This document shows, piece after piece, positions 1 through 13,859 of a stretch of 64,000 nt of DNA. Position numbers and translations under genes: made by a program. Source of the stretch: Sphaerotilus microaerophilus (GTDB lineage: Bacteria; Pseudomonadota; Gammaproteobacteria; Burkholderiales; Burkholderiaceae_C); contig NZ_AP025730.1 in the NCBI RefSeq assembly GCF_023734135.1, positions 248,001-312,000 on the forward strand, written 5' to 3'. The stretch's first letter is position 1; every line of letters begins with the position of its first letter. The notes under the pieces were generated by a model. It ran no database searches and was not told where the DNA came from. It saw only the letters and a list, made by a program, of their open reading frames with translations.

Positions 1-303
1 AGCGAGACGGTGAAGACGCGCGGCAACCTGGCCACCAACGACGGTGAGATCGCCGTGGCCTGGGCGCTGGAGGGGCACGGCATCCTGATACGCGCCGAGT
101 GGGACATCGCCCGCCACCTCGCCAGCGGCCGGCTGGTGCCGGTGCTGCCGCAGTGGGAAACGCCCGAGGCGGACATCTACGCCGTCTGGCCGCAGCGGCT
201 GCAGCTGTCCACGCGGGTGCGGGCCTTCGTCGATTTCATCGCCGAGTCCTTCGGCGCGCCGCAGCCGGTGCAGCAGGAACCCCCGGCGTCAGAACACGCC
301 TAG
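1..303 (+). CDS. LysR-family transcriptional regulator, C-terminal part (5' end outside window)
   Basis: The reading frame is open from the first base and ends with TAG at 301-303, giving about 100 residues. The sequence matches the end of a LysR substrate-binding domain: a stretch around GDGIA-like 'NDGEIAVAWALEGHGI', then 'GRLVPVLPQW', then the closing helix with 'LSTRVRAFVDFI'. The DNA-binding N-terminus lies upstream of the window, so the regulon cannot be told. The gene converges on the flavodoxin-like gene and overlaps it by 15 bp at the 3' ends. The family assignment is firm for this fragment; the target genes are unknown. Confidence 0.88.
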   Translation, partial: SETVKTRGNLATNDGEIAVAWALEGHGILIRAEWDIARHLASGRLVPVLPQWETPEADIYAVWPQRLQLSTRVRAFVDFIAESFGAPQPVQQEPPASEHA

Positions 304-819
304 CCGCAGCCCGGCGGCCAGGGCCGCGCCCAGGTCCTGGCAGCGCAGCAGTTCGTCCGGCGCGATGTGCTTGGGCGCCAGGATCTGCGCGGTTGTCTGC
401 GCCCGGGTGCAGACGATCAGCGGCTCGGCCACCTGCGCCAGGCGCCAACCGGTGGCGATGCGCGCGATCTGCCGCGCCGCGCCCTGGCCGTCGCTGCCGG
501 CGCAGACCAGGCTGGCGTAGGGCCGGCCGGCCACGTGGTCGAGCACGGCGTAGTAGCTGCGGTCGAAGAAGTCCTTCAGCAGCCCGCTCATCGCGGCCAG
601 GTTCTCGGGCGTGGCGAAGAGATAGCCGTCGGCCGCCAGCACATCGGCGGGGCCGGCTTCACGGGCGTGCACCAGGCGCACCTGCAGGGGCCAGGTGGCA
701 GCGTCGGGCGCGGGCTCTTCGGCTTCCAGCCGGGCCGCGGCGGCGGCGGCCTCGGCCATCTGGCGGGTGCCGCCGGTCATCGAGTGCCAGACGATCAGCA
801 AGGTCCTGGTGTGGGGCAT
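289..819 (-). CDS. Flavodoxin / NAD(P)H-dependent FMN reductase-like protein
   Basis: The 176-residue product begins with 'TLLIVWHSMTGGTRQMAEAA', a flavodoxin-type beta strand followed by a Ser/Thr-Gly phosphate-binding loop for FMN. Later 'DGYLFATPENLAAMSG' and 'KDFFDR' match the second FMN loop of the NADPH-dependent FMN reductase/flavodoxin group. No signal peptide is seen, so it should be a cytoplasmic redox protein. The start ATG at 819 gives the complete N-terminal strand. Its 3' end overlaps the LysR gene by 15 bp in convergent orientation. The redox partner is not evident from the neighbours. Confidence 0.85.
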   Translation of the reverse strand: MPHTRTLLIVWHSMTGGTRQMAEAAAAAARLEAEEPAPDAATWPLQVRLVHAREAGPADVLAADGYLFATPENLAAMSGLLKDFFDRSYYAVLDHVAGRPYASLVCAGSDGQGAARQIARIATGWRLAQVAEPLIVCTRAQTTAQILAPKHIAPDELLRCQDLGAALAAGLRLGVF

Positions 820-866
820 GCTTGCAGTGTGCCCCGGACGGGACCCGGCCAGGACCGGTGAGGCGA

Positions 867-1055
867 TCAGCGCCCCGTCGGGTGGCCGAGGGCCTGCCAG
901 ACGCGCTCGGCCCGCTCGACCAGCGCCAGCCCGGCGCGAGCGGCCCAGCGTGTCGCCTGGATGTGCAGGGGCGCCTTGCGCCCCGGCAGGCGCCGACGCG
1001 CAGCGCGGAAGGAAAAGGCGACGGACGGTCGCAGCGGAAAAGCCCCGGATGGCAT
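867..1055 (-). CDS. Small basic hypothetical protein (62 aa)
   Basis: A 62-residue frame starts at ATG 1055, preceded by GAGGG seven bases upstream, a good ribosome-binding site. The product is Arg/Ala rich (about a dozen Arg or Lys), with no recognisable domain, signal peptide or membrane segment. It lies 47 bp upstream of the flavodoxin-like gene on the same strand, so the two could be co-transcribed. I do not recognise the family. In such GC-rich DNA short open frames occur by chance; the ribosome-binding site is the main support. Confidence 0.4.
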   Translation of the reverse strand: MPSGAFPLRPSVAFSFRAARRRLPGRKAPLHIQATRWAARAGLALVERAERVWQALGHPTGR

Positions 1056-1226
1056 CGCCAAACCCTCGTCAACGTGTGGAATCCGCATTAACCCTAGTTT
1101 ACCGGGAGGATCGCCCGGCTGGGGTGCCATCGTGGGGCCCTGTCAGCGGCAGGACACACCGCGGGCCCTGGGCACAAGGGACCAGGGGCTGAGTCGGTCG
1201 CAAAGCACACGCTTGACCCGGCTGTT

Positions 1227-1251
1227 CCAGCCACCGGCACGCAGTGGCTGG
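1227..1251. promoter_or_regulatory. 8-bp inverted repeat upstream of the binding-protein gene
   Basis: CCAGCCAC at 1227-1234 and GTGGCTGG at 1244-1251 form a perfect 8-bp inverted repeat with a 9-base spacer, about 87 bp before the start of the periplasmic binding protein. It could be an operator or an RNA hairpin in the leader. No clear -35/-10 pair could be assigned around it. Confidence 0.3.
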
Positions 1252-1337
1252 CGCACAATAGCCGCGGTTAGCGCGTGGTTGGTGCCCTGCCGTGCTGCCG
1301 CTGTCTGCCTGCCTGCTTTCACCTACCCTCCGGCCCC

Positions 1338-2114
1338 ATGTTCCTTGCCCGTCGCATCGCCTGCCGCATGGCAGCCACCCGAGCACTGACGCTCGCACTG
1401 AGGCTGGCACTGGCCAGTGCCCTGCCCATGGCGGCCGCGCAGGCCCAGCCAGCGGCGCCGGCAGCGCCCGCCGCCACGATCACCGTCAGCACCAACAACA
1501 CGCCGCTGGACCGCCGGGCACTTCAGGCGCTGGCGGGCGAGGCCTTTCGCCGCGTCGGCCTGGAGTTCAAGCTGGTCGGCCTGCCCTCGGAGCGCTCGCT
1601 GCACGCGGCCAACCTGGGCGAGATTGACGGCGAGGGCCTGCGTGTGGCCGGCCTGGGCGCGCAGTACCCGAACCTCGTGCAGGTCCCCGAGCGCTTCCTT
1701 GGCGTGAGCTTTGTCGCCTTCGCCAAGGACCCGTCAATCCGCCTCGACCAGGGCTGGGACAGCCTCAAGTCCTACAGCGTGGCCTTCATCATCGGCTGGA
1801 AGATGTTCGAGGCCAACGCGACCAGTGCGCGCGTGGTCAACAAGGTGGACCAGCCCGAGCAGATGTTCCGCATGCTGGAGGGGGACCGCATCCAGCTCGC
1901 GCTGTACACCCGGGCCGACGGGACCGCGCTGGTGCGCAGCCTGGGCCTGCGCGGCATCGCACCGCTGTCGCCAGCGCTCAAGGACGTGGACATGTACCTG
2001 TACCTGCACCGCCGGCACGAGGCCCTGGCTACCCGGGTGGCCCAAGCGCTGCGCGAGATGAAGGCGGACGGCAGCTACCAGCGTCTGCTCGCCGCCGCCC
2101 AGGCCGCCGACTGA
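1338..2114 (+). CDS. Periplasmic solute-binding protein, family 3-like, paired with a hybrid kinase
   Basis: From ATG 1338 the product has 258 residues with a signal peptide (basic start, Ala/Leu-rich core, cleavage near AAQAQ). The mature part resembles amino-acid-type (SBP_bac_3) binding proteins: 'ITVSTNNTPLDRRALQALAGEAF' start, 'VGLPSERSLHAANLGEIDG' and a C-terminal 'VAQALREMKADGSYQRLL' that is typical of the family. The frame extends upstream to 1275 but the signal peptide fits the 1338 start. No permease or ATPase lies nearby. Instead the next gene, 12 bp downstream, is a hybrid kinase, so the likely role is ligand sensing for that kinase. This pairing is inference from spacing. Confidence 0.8.
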   Translation: MFLARRIACRMAATRALTLALRLALASALPMAAAQAQPAAPAAPAATITVSTNNTPLDRRALQALAGEAFRRVGLEFKLVGLPSERSLHAANLGEIDGEGLRVAGLGAQYPNLVQVPERFLGVSFVAFAKDPSIRLDQGWDSLKSYSVAFIIGWKMFEANATSARVVNKVDQPEQMFRMLEGDRIQLALYTRADGTALVRSLGLRGIAPLSPALKDVDMYLYLHRRHEALATRVAQALREMKADGSYQRLLAAAQAAD

Positions 2115-2126
2115 CGGACCCGGGCA

Positions 2127-6299
<4,173 letters not shown>

Positions 6300-6314
6300 C
6301 AGGCCCGCGCCGCG

Positions 6315-7124
6315 ATGGCCTACGTCGACCTGCCCATCCTCTGGCGCGACGCGCACCTGATCGCGGTGCACAAACCCAGCGGCTGGCTGGTGCACCGCAC
6401 CGGGCTGGACGCAGGCGAGACCCGCTTCGTCGTGCAGACCCTGCGCGGCCAGCTCGGCGGGCAGCACGTCTGGCCGGTGCACCGGCTGGACAAGGGCACC
6501 TGCGGCGTGCTGCTGCTGGCGCTGCACGCCGAGGCCGCCCGGGCGATGGGCGAGGCCTTTGCCCGCCATGCGGTGCACAAGCGCTACCTGGCGGTGGTGC
6601 GCGGCTGGGCCCCCGCCGAGGCGGAGGTGGACCACCCGCTGCGCCCCGACGACAGCCCGCCCGACGCCCCGGCGCAGCCGGCACACAGCCACTTCACCCG
6701 CCTGGCCCGGCTGGAGCACGCCGAAGCCAGCGAGCCCCGCTTCGCCAGCACGCGTGCCTCATTGGTGCTGGCCGAGCCCCGCACCGGCCGGCGCCACCAG
6801 ATCCGCCGCCACCTGAAGCACCTGGCGCATCCGATCCTGGGCGACGCGACCCACGGCAAGGGCCCGCTCAACCGCTGGTGGGCCGAGCGCCTGCGGCTGC
6901 AGCGGCTGTGGCTGCACGCCCAGGCGCTGGACTTCACCCATCCGCTGACCGGTGAGGCAGTGGCGCTGCACAGCGGGCTGCGCTGGGACGGCGCGGCGCT
7001 GACACTGGACGAAGGGGCTGCGGCGGATCTGCACCACTGGCTGGCCTGGCAGGCCGTCGCCGGCTGGACGCCCAATGCGGGAAGCCACTCGCCCGGACCG
7101 CCCCCCGCGCAAGCCGCACAATAG
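6315..7124 (+). CDS. truC: RluA-family pseudouridine synthase, probably tRNA pseudouridine(65) synthase TruC
   Basis: The 269-residue protein carries the RluA-family catalytic motif HRLDKGTCGV, whose Asp attacks the target uridine. The N-terminal 'LIAVHKPSGWLVH' and the 'EPRTGRRHQIRRHLKHLAHP' stretch are also conserved. There is no S4 domain before the catalytic domain, and the length and the RRHLKHLAHPILGD motif fit TruC rather than RluC/RluD. TruC modifies U65 in tRNA. The gene starts 15 bp after the kinase and may share its transcript, with no obvious functional link. RluA itself is the alternative identity. Confidence 0.82.
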   Translation: MAYVDLPILWRDAHLIAVHKPSGWLVHRTGLDAGETRFVVQTLRGQLGGQHVWPVHRLDKGTCGVLLLALHAEAARAMGEAFARHAVHKRYLAVVRGWAPAEAEVDHPLRPDDSPPDAPAQPAHSHFTRLARLEHAEASEPRFASTRASLVLAEPRTGRRHQIRRHLKHLAHPILGDATHGKGPLNRWWAERLRLQRLWLHAQALDFTHPLTGEAVALHSGLRWDGAALTLDEGAAADLHHWLAWQAVAGWTPNAGSHSPGPPPAQAAQ

Positions 7125-7186
7125 ACATCAATCCTGAACACCGATGGCGGCGGCACCCTCCCCCGTGCCGCACGCCCCTGCCAGAC

Positions 7187-7807
7187 ATGAAGCCAGAACC
7201 GGCTCGACCGAACCCCGTCCAGATCGTCAAGGGCGCCAGCGCGCGCCTGCCGACGGCCTGGGGCGAGTTCACGATCACCAGCTACTTCGACCAGACCACC
7301 CAGATCGAGCACATGGCGCTGCACTGCGGCGACGTGGCCGGCGCGGAGCTGCTGGTGCGCGTGCACTCCGAATGCCTGACCGGCGACATCTTCGGCTCGC
7401 TGCGCTGCGACTGCGGCCCGCAGCTGCACATGGCGATGCAGCGCATCAGCGCGGCCGGGCGCGGCCTGGTGATCTACATGCGCGGCCACGAGGGACGCGG
7501 CATCGGCATCGACCAGAAGCTGCGCGCCTACACCCTGCAGGACCAGGGCCTGGACACGGTGGACGCCAACCTGGCGCTCGGCCACCCGGCCGACAGCCGC
7601 CGCTTCGAGGCCGCAGCGGCGATCCTGAAGGACCTGGGCGTCACCTCGGTCTGCCTGATGAGCAACAACCCGCTCAAGCTGCTGGCGCTGAGCAACGAGG
7701 GCATCGCCATCGTGCAGCGCGAGCCGCACGAGATCGACGCCAACCCCGAGAACGCCAGCTACCTCAACGCCAAGCGCCTGCGCCTGGGCCACCTGCTGAG
7801 CAACTGA
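7187..7807 (+). CDS. ribA: GTP cyclohydrolase II
   Basis: The 206-residue protein is a stand-alone RibA, the enzyme that opens GTP to the pyrimidine precursor of riboflavin. The zinc-binding cysteines appear in SECLTGD and LRCDCGPQL, and the GTP-binding loop in [11 protein letters not shown]-terminal MSNNPLKLL motif is also typical. The start ATG 7187 gives the usual family length. There is no DHBP synthase domain, unlike RibBA. The gene lies between truC and panB on the same strand, so it may be part of a loose coenzyme-synthesis cluster. Confidence 0.95.
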   Translation: MKPEPARPNPVQIVKGASARLPTAWGEFTITSYFDQTTQIEHMALHCGDVAGAELLVRVHSECLTGDIFGSLRCDCGPQLHMAMQRISAAGRGLVIYMRGHEGRGIGIDQKLRAYTLQDQGLDTVDANLALGHPADSRRFEAAAAILKDLGVTSVCLMSNNPLKLLALSNEGIAIVQREPHEIDANPENASYLNAKRLRLGHLLSN

Positions 7808-7953
7808 GCGCTCAACAAGCCGGGCGGGCGCCTGGGTGGGCGGCCCCCACGGGCAGGGCTCCGCGGCGTCAGGCGGTGCCGGTGGTTGAGCTTGTACAGT
7901 CGCGCCCCCGCCTTTTCCACCTCAGCACTTCAGCACATCTCAGGCTTCCCGCG

Positions 7954-8826
7954 ATGAGTGTCCACCCCAGCGCCCCGGCGGCCAGCACCGCCGCCACGGC
8001 CCGCCCGACCGTCAGCCTGCCCCGCCTGCGCGAGCTGGCCGCGCGCGGCGAGCCGGTCGCCATGCTGACCTGCTACGACGCCACCTTCGCCAAGGTGCTC
8101 GACGCCGCGGGCGTCGATGCCCTGCTGGTGGGCGACTCGCTGGGCAACGTCATCCAGGGCCAGCCGAGCACGCTGCCGGTCAGCCTGGCGCACATGGCGT
8201 ACCACACCGAGTGCGTGGCGCGCGCCCAGACCGCGGCCTGGCTGATCGCCGACCTGCCCTTTGGCTGCTACGAGGCCAGCGCGCTGCAGGCCTTCGACGC
8301 CGCCGCCACGCTGATGCGCGCCGGCGCCCGCATGGTCAAGCTCGAAGGCGGCGGTGCGCTGGCCGAGACGGTGCGCTTCCTGGTCGACCGCGGCATCCCG
8401 GTGTGCGCCCACCTCGGCCTGACGCCGCAGCGCGTGCACGCGCTGGGCGGCTTTCGCGTCCAGGGCCGGGACGAGGCCGCGGCCGACGCCCTGCGGGCCG
8501 ACGCCGCAGCGATGGCCGCCGCCGGGGCCACGATGCTGGTGCTGGAGCTGGTGCCTGCCGCACTGGCGCGCGAGATCACCGCCGCCCACCCGCAGATGCT
8601 CACCATCGGCATTGGCGCCGGGGCCGGCACCGCCGGCCAGGTGCTGGTGCTGCACGACCTGCTGGGCCTCACCGCCGGCCGGCGCCCGCGCTTCGTGCGC
8701 GACTTCACCCGCGAGCCCGGCAGTAGCGCCGATGCGCCGGGCCTGCCGATCTCCGCTGCGGTGGCCCGCTACGTCCAGGACGTCAAGGCCGGCCGGTTCC
8801 CGGACGAGCGCATCCACGCCTTTTGA
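7954..8826 (+). CDS. panB: 3-methyl-2-oxobutanoate hydroxymethyltransferase
   Basis: The 290-residue product is PanB, which transfers a hydroxymethyl group from methylenetetrahydrofolate to alpha-ketoisovalerate, giving ketopantoate. Diagnostic motifs are '[19 protein letters not shown]', 'LVGDSLGN', 'VKLEGG', '[11 protein letters not shown]' and the catalytic Glu in VLELVP. The frame stays open further upstream, but the ATG at 7954 agrees with the family N-terminus. The gene is followed after 43 bp by panC, the usual pathway pair for pantothenate. Confidence 0.96.
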   Translation: MSVHPSAPAASTAATARPTVSLPRLRELAARGEPVAMLTCYDATFAKVLDAAGVDALLVGDSLGNVIQGQPSTLPVSLAHMAYHTECVARAQTAAWLIADLPFGCYEASALQAFDAAATLMRAGARMVKLEGGGALAETVRFLVDRGIPVCAHLGLTPQRVHALGGFRVQGRDEAAADALRADAAAMAAAGATMLVLELVPAALAREITAAHPQMLTIGIGAGAGTAGQVLVLHDLLGLTAGRRPRFVRDFTREPGSSADAPGLPISAAVARYVQDVKAGRFPDERIHAF

Positions 8827-8848
8827 GCGCCTTTCAAGCGCCTTCTGA

Positions 8849-9709
<861 letters not shown>

Positions 9710-9731
9710 TGACACGGCGCGCCACGTGGCC

Positions 9732-10688
9732 ATGATCCCCGTCGAGGCCCGGGCGCTGCCATCGGCCCGGGCGCTGCCGGGGGCACAGACCTGGGCGGTG
9801 CAGGCCGGCGGGATCACCCTGGCGGTGGAGCTGTCCGGGCCGCCCGGCGGAGAGCCCCTGCTGCTCGTGCCCGGCCTGGGCATGCAGCTGACCGACTGGC
9901 CCACCGGCCTGGTCGCCGAGCTGGGCGCCGCAGGCTTCTGCGTCATCTGCGCCGATCCGCGCGACCTGGGCCTGAGCCAGCCGATGGACGACCTCGGCCG
10001 CGCGCCGGTGCATGCCACCGTCCTCACGCAGATGTTCGGGCTGCGCTCGCGCGTGCCCTACACGCTGGCCGACCTCGCCCAGGACGCCGTGCACCTGCTC
10101 GATACCCTGGGCATCGGGCGCGCCCACGTCTGCGGCGCCTCGATGGGCGGCATGGTGGCGCAGCACCTCGCGGCCAGCCACCCGCAGCGCCTGCGCAGCC
10201 TCACGCTGATGATGAGCAGCTCGGGCTCGCCCTGGCTGCCCCGCGGCCACCCGCAGGTGCTGCAGCAGATGTTCAGCCGGCCACCGCCGCGTGCCCATTT
10301 CGACGAGCTGGTGGCCCACTTCGCCCGGCTGCACCGCTCCATCGGCAGCCCGAACTGGCCCGAGCCCGAACAGGAACTGGAGGCGCGCGTGCGCACGGGC
10401 CTGCTGCGCGCCTACCGGCCGCAGGCGCTGGAGCGCCAGGCCGTGGCCGTGATGGCCGACGGGGACCGCTCGGCGCTGCTGCGGCACATCACCGCGCCCA
10501 CCGCGGTCATCCACGGCGGCGCCGACCCGCTCGTGCCGCCGGCCGCGGGGCGTGACCTGGCCAAGCGCATCCAGGGCGCCGTCCTCGACGAGATCCCGGG
10601 CATGGGCCACGATTTTCCCGAGGCGCTCTGGCCCCGCTTCGTGGCGGACCTGCTCAGCGTGGCGCGGCGTGCGGCCGCCGCTGGCTGA
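9732..10688 (+). CDS. Alpha/beta-hydrolase
   Basis: A 318-residue alpha/beta-hydrolase fold protein. The oxyanion region is 'LLLVPGLGMQLTDW', the nucleophile elbow is GASMGG, the acid is in GGADPLVP, and the catalytic His is in GMGHDFP. 'ADPRDLGLSQ' is the usual strand-loop after the oxyanion hole. Such proteins often act as esterases or lactonases; the substrate cannot be told. A GTG two codons upstream (9726) is an alternative start. The 3' end overlaps the FHA-like gene on the other strand by 35 bp. It follows panC closely and could be read through from it. Confidence 0.88.
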   Translation: MIPVEARALPSARALPGAQTWAVQAGGITLAVELSGPPGGEPLLLVPGLGMQLTDWPTGLVAELGAAGFCVICADPRDLGLSQPMDDLGRAPVHATVLTQMFGLRSRVPYTLADLAQDAVHLLDTLGIGRAHVCGASMGGMVAQHLAASHPQRLRSLTLMMSSSGSPWLPRGHPQVLQQMFSRPPPRAHFDELVAHFARLHRSIGSPNWPEPEQELEARVRTGLLRAYRPQALERQAVAVMADGDRSALLRHITAPTAVIHGGADPLVPPAAGRDLAKRIQGAVLDEIPGMGHDFPEALWPRFVADLLSVARRAAAAG

Positions 10689-11349
10689 CCCGGGTAACCC
10701 CCGACAGCGCCTGGTCCGGCGGCATCTGGTCGGGCAGCACCTGCGCGTAGCGGCCAGCCAACTCTGCACCGAACGCTGCCCCGATCCCTGCCCCGACCTG
10801 GCTGACAGGCTCCACCTCCGGGAAGACCGCCCCGGTCACCTGCCCGGCCACCAGCGCCAGCCCCATGGCCAGGCCCAGCGCCAGCCCCTGCGACAGGCTG
10901 CGCGCCAACGCCCTGGCCAGCCCCTCGCGTCGACCCTTGCGGAGCACCGGCGCCGCGGGCCGGGCCCACTGTGCCGGCGGCGGGTCCAGCCGCAGCGCCA
11001 CCGCCGGCCCGCCGGCACCGAAGCGCAGGACATCGCCATGCGCCAGGTCCACCGAGCGGGTCACGCGCACGCCGTTGCACAGCAGGCCAGCGCCACCAGC
11101 ATCACCGGCGCCAGCACGGCCAGCCCCGTCGCCCAGGTCGATCAGGCGATAGCCCCCGCCGGCCCGGACCACCCGCGCCGCCAGCCGGCCGGCCGCCTCG
11201 CCAGCAGCGCCACCGGCAACGAACCGCAGCGCATCGGCGCCATCGCAGCCAATGTCCAGCGGGACATCGAACTGCGCTTCGGTGAACACCGCTTCCTGGC
11301 TCGCCTGGCCAGCAGGGCCACCGAGGGGGCGAAAGATCAGGGATGTCAT
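10654..11349 (-). CDS. FHA-like domain protein with a membrane-spanning glycine-rich tail
   Basis: From ATG 11349 the product has 231 residues. Residues about 1-122 look like a divergent FHA phosphothreonine-binding domain: 'LLCNGVRVTRSVDLAHGDVLRFG' is the typical NG...L..GD.l..G end, but the usual GR..S...H core is hard to see. After a basic linker, residues about 153-175 form a Gly/Ala-rich hydrophobic helix, probably a membrane segment, followed by another Gly-rich helix. The gene lies 183 bp downstream of the PdsS-like kinase on the same strand. A kinase-linked signalling role is possible. The upstream extension of the frame to 11517 is not convincing. Confidence 0.65.
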   Translation of the reverse strand: MTSLIFRPLGGPAGQASQEAVFTEAQFDVPLDIGCDGADALRFVAGGAAGEAAGRLAARVVRAGGGYRLIDLGDGAGRAGAGDAGGAGLLCNGVRVTRSVDLAHGDVLRFGAGGPAVALRLDPPPAQWARPAAPVLRKGRREGLARALARSLSQGLALGLAMGLALVAGQVTGAVFPEVEPVSQVGAGIGAAFGAELAGRYAQVLPDQMPPDQALSGVTRVSQRRPHAAPR

Positions 11350-11532
11350 GCCTGGGGCTCCGGCGAAGGACAGGGAGGTCTTTGCAGACCGGGCAGCACC
11401 TTGCTGCCATGACGTCATGCTAGGAAGCGAAAGTGGTGACGCACTGCACGATTGCGGGCCAATCCCGGCGCAAACATGGCAACAAAGTGGCAATGCGCCG
11501 CCCGCCCGGCGGCCCATCAGCCCGCCTGCGAT

Positions 11533-13155
11533 TCAGCCCGCCTGCGCGCTGCGTGGCAGCGTGATCTCGAACACCACGCCAGCACCATCGTCGCGGTCGA
11601 CGCAGCGGATCTCGCCGCCGTGGTACTGCGCCACCAGCCGGGCCACGTGCAGGCCGATGCCCAGGTGGGGCGCGTCACCGGCGCCGCCGCCCGCCTCGGG
11701 CGGGCGCTCCGAGGCAAAGGGCTCGAACAGCCGCGCCGAGCGGCCCGCCTCGATGGTCGGGCCCTGGTTGCACACGCGCAGCCGCACCTGGGTGTTGGGG
11801 ACCGGCCCCTGCGCCAGGGCCTCGACGACGATGGCGGTGCCCGGCGTGGCGAAGTCGCAGGCGTTGGACAGCAGCTTGTCCACCATCTGCGCGGCCCACT
11901 CCGGGTGGCCGCACACCGGCAGCGGCTGGCTGGCCACGCGCATCTCGAAGATGCGGTCCGGGCGGGCACAGGCAAAGGCGTCCACGTAGTCGCGCAGGAA
12001 GGCCGCCAGGTCGTAGTGGATGCGCGGCGTGCGCACCAGCTGCGCGTCCAGCTGCGAGGCCTCGCTCATCGACGACAGCACCAGGTTGATGCGCTCGATG
12101 CCGCGCTGGGCGCGGTCGAAGTACACCGTCTGCGCGGGCGAGGCCTGCTGCTCGTCCAGGTTCTCCAGCGAGGCGCGGATCATCGTCAGCGGCGTGCGCA
12201 GCTCGTGCGTGAGCAGGCGGGCGAACTTCTGCAGGTGCTCGCGCTGCGCGTCCAGGCGCAGCAGCAGGCGCACGATGCTGCGCGACAGCTCGCCGATCTC
12301 GTCGCGGCGCGGGTCCTCGGGCAGCGCCGCGCGCTGCAGCCGGCCCCGTTCGTCGTGCGCCTGCTCGGTGCCGCGCTGCAGCAGCAGGATGCGCCGCGCC
12401 AGCCGCCCGGCGTACCAGACGAACGCGCCTCCAATCAGGCCGAAGCCCAGCAGCGTCGTCAGCAGCAGGCGCTCGCGCAGGTGCTGCGCCACGCGCCCCG
12501 TCAGCTCGTCGCCCTGTTCGACCAGCAGCACGCCGGCGACCTCGCCGTTGGCCGACCAGATCGGCGCAGCCACCGCGTAAGCCGCCGGGGCCGCGCCCTC
12601 ACCGCGGCCACCCGGCGCACGCAGGCCGATGCTGCCCTGGCGGGCGGCGTGCACCACATCGTCGATCAGCGGCGCGCTGGCCCGCTCGGCATCGGCCAGC
12701 GCAGGCGAGCGCCGCTGCAGCAGCGGGTGCAGCCCCTGCAGCGCGAGGCGGTCCAGCCAGTCCGGCGCGCGGGCCTCATCGCCACTGCTGCCGTTGCCGC
12801 CCGTGTCGGCCATGAACAGCGGATCCTTGTGCACCAGGCTGCCCCAGCGCTGCAGCACCTGCAGGTCGCCGCCCAGCCACCAGACCTGGTAGCCGCTGCG
12901 CTCGATCTGCGCCTGCGGCAGCGGCGAGCCCACCGCGTCGGCCCGGCGGCCCTGCAGCGCCGCGGCGTAGGCCGGCGCGACCCCCAGCAGCGTGGCTTTC
13001 TGCGCCTCCTGCAGGGTCTGGTGCAGCTCGCCGACGTAGCGCTCGTGCAGCAGCGGCAGCAGCAGCAGCCCACCCAGCGCCAGTGCCAGCCACTGCAGGC
13101 GCAGGCCGGGGCGCCAGCGGTTCAGGCCCGGCCGCCAGCGGCGCGCAGCGCTCAT
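11533..13155 (-). CDS. Sensor histidine kinase resembling PdsS (proteobacterial dedicated sortase system)
   Basis: The 540-residue kinase has membrane segments at about 20-37 and 229-249 around a periplasmic sensor of about 190 residues, then HAMP-like sequence, a HisKA domain with H317 in LLTHELRTPL, and an HATPase domain ending in 'PHLGIGLHVARLVAQYHGG'. The block 'NLVLSSMSEASQLD' plus 'AAQMVDKLLSNACDFATPGT' closely recalls the TIGR03785 (PdsS) family as I remember it. It overlaps the regulator gene by 4 bp (ATGA), so they are translationally coupled. The usual partners of PdsS, a sortase, a VIT-domain target and an OmpA-like protein, are absent from this window. Confidence 0.9.
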   Translation of the reverse strand: MSAARRWRPGLNRWRPGLRLQWLALALGGLLLLPLLHERYVGELHQTLQEAQKATLLGVAPAYAAALQGRRADAVGSPLPQAQIERSGYQVWWLGGDLQVLQRWGSLVHKDPLFMADTGGNGSSGDEARAPDWLDRLALQGLHPLLQRRSPALADAERASAPLIDDVVHAARQGSIGLRAPGGRGEGAAPAAYAVAAPIWSANGEVAGVLLVEQGDELTGRVAQHLRERLLLTTLLGFGLIGGAFVWYAGRLARRILLLQRGTEQAHDERGRLQRAALPEDPRRDEIGELSRSIVRLLLRLDAQREHLQKFARLLTHELRTPLTMIRASLENLDEQQASPAQTVYFDRAQRGIERINLVLSSMSEASQLDAQLVRTPRIHYDLAAFLRDYVDAFACARPDRIFEMRVASQPLPVCGHPEWAAQMVDKLLSNACDFATPGTAIVVEALAQGPVPNTQVRLRVCNQGPTIEAGRSARLFEPFASERPPEAGGGAGDAPHLGIGLHVARLVAQYHGGEIRCVDRDDGAGVVFEITLPRSAQAG

Positions 13156-13859
13156 CGCTGCGCCGCGCCGTTCCAGCGATAGCCCTTGCCGTAGACGGTG
13201 TCGATCATCGAGAAGGTCGCATCCGCCGCCTCGAACTTGGCGCGGATGCGCTTGATGTGCGAGGTCATCGTGTTGGGCTCGACGTAGATGCCGGCCGACT
13301 TCATCAGCTGCTCACGGTCCTTGATGTGGCCGACGTGGCGGGTCAGCGCCCGCACGATCTCGAACTCGGTGACCGACAGGTCCACCAACCGCCCGGCCCA
13401 GCGCGCCTCGAAACGCTCGGGGTGCAGCCGCAGCGCGCCCACCTCGACCTCCTCCTCGCCGCCCGCCGCCTGCTGCAGCGCCTCCTGGCGGCGAAACAGC
13501 GCCGCCACCCGCGCCAGCAGGTGCCGCAGCGTGATGTGCGCCTTCACCAGGTAGTCATCCGCGCCCAGCCGCAGCCCGGAGATGATGTCCAGCTCGCTGT
13601 CGTAGTTGGTCAGGAAGATGATCGGCAGCGTGGCCGAGCGCGCGCGCAGCGCCCGGCACAGCTCCATGCCGCCCTCGGCATCGGGCGGCAGGTGGATGTC
13701 CAGCAGCGCCAGGTCCGGCAGCGTGCGGGCAAAGGCCGCCAGCGCCTCGGCCCGGTTCGTATACCCCTCCACCAGGTAGCCGGCGCGCCGGAAGGCATCG
13801 GCATAGTTGTCGCGGATGTCCTGTTCGTCCTCGACGATGGCGATGGTCCTGGCGGGCAT
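13152..13859 (-). CDS. Response regulator resembling PdsR, OmpR-type winged helix
   Basis: The 235-residue protein has an N-terminal receiver domain (acidic DE at 11-12, acceptor D54 in LALLDIHLP, Lys in DDYLVKAH) and a C-terminal OmpR/PhoB-type winged helix ending in 'MIDTVYGKGYRW'. Sequence features such as 'NYADAFRRAGYLVEGY' and 'ATLPIIFLT' fit the PdsR family (TIGR03787). It is the first gene of the two-gene kinase operon. The 230-bp upstream gap shared with the divergent TPR gene contains an 8-bp inverted repeat that could be its own binding site. Confidence 0.93.
   Translation of the reverse strand: MPARTIAIVEDEQDIRDNYADAFRRAGYLVEGYTNRAEALAAFARTLPDLALLDIHLPPDAEGGMELCRALRARSATLPIIFLTNYDSELDIISGLRLGADDYLVKAHITLRHLLARVAALFRRQEALQQAAGGEEEVEVGALRLHPERFEARWAGRLVDLSVTEFEIVRALTRHVGHIKDREQLMKSAGIYVEPNTMTSHIKRIRAKFEAADATFSMIDTVYGKGYRWNGAAQR

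Noticed and set aside
11452..13182. Plus-strand frame across the PdsS-like kinase
   Set aside because: Low-complexity Gln/Arg/Ala product; the kinase on the minus strand is clear.
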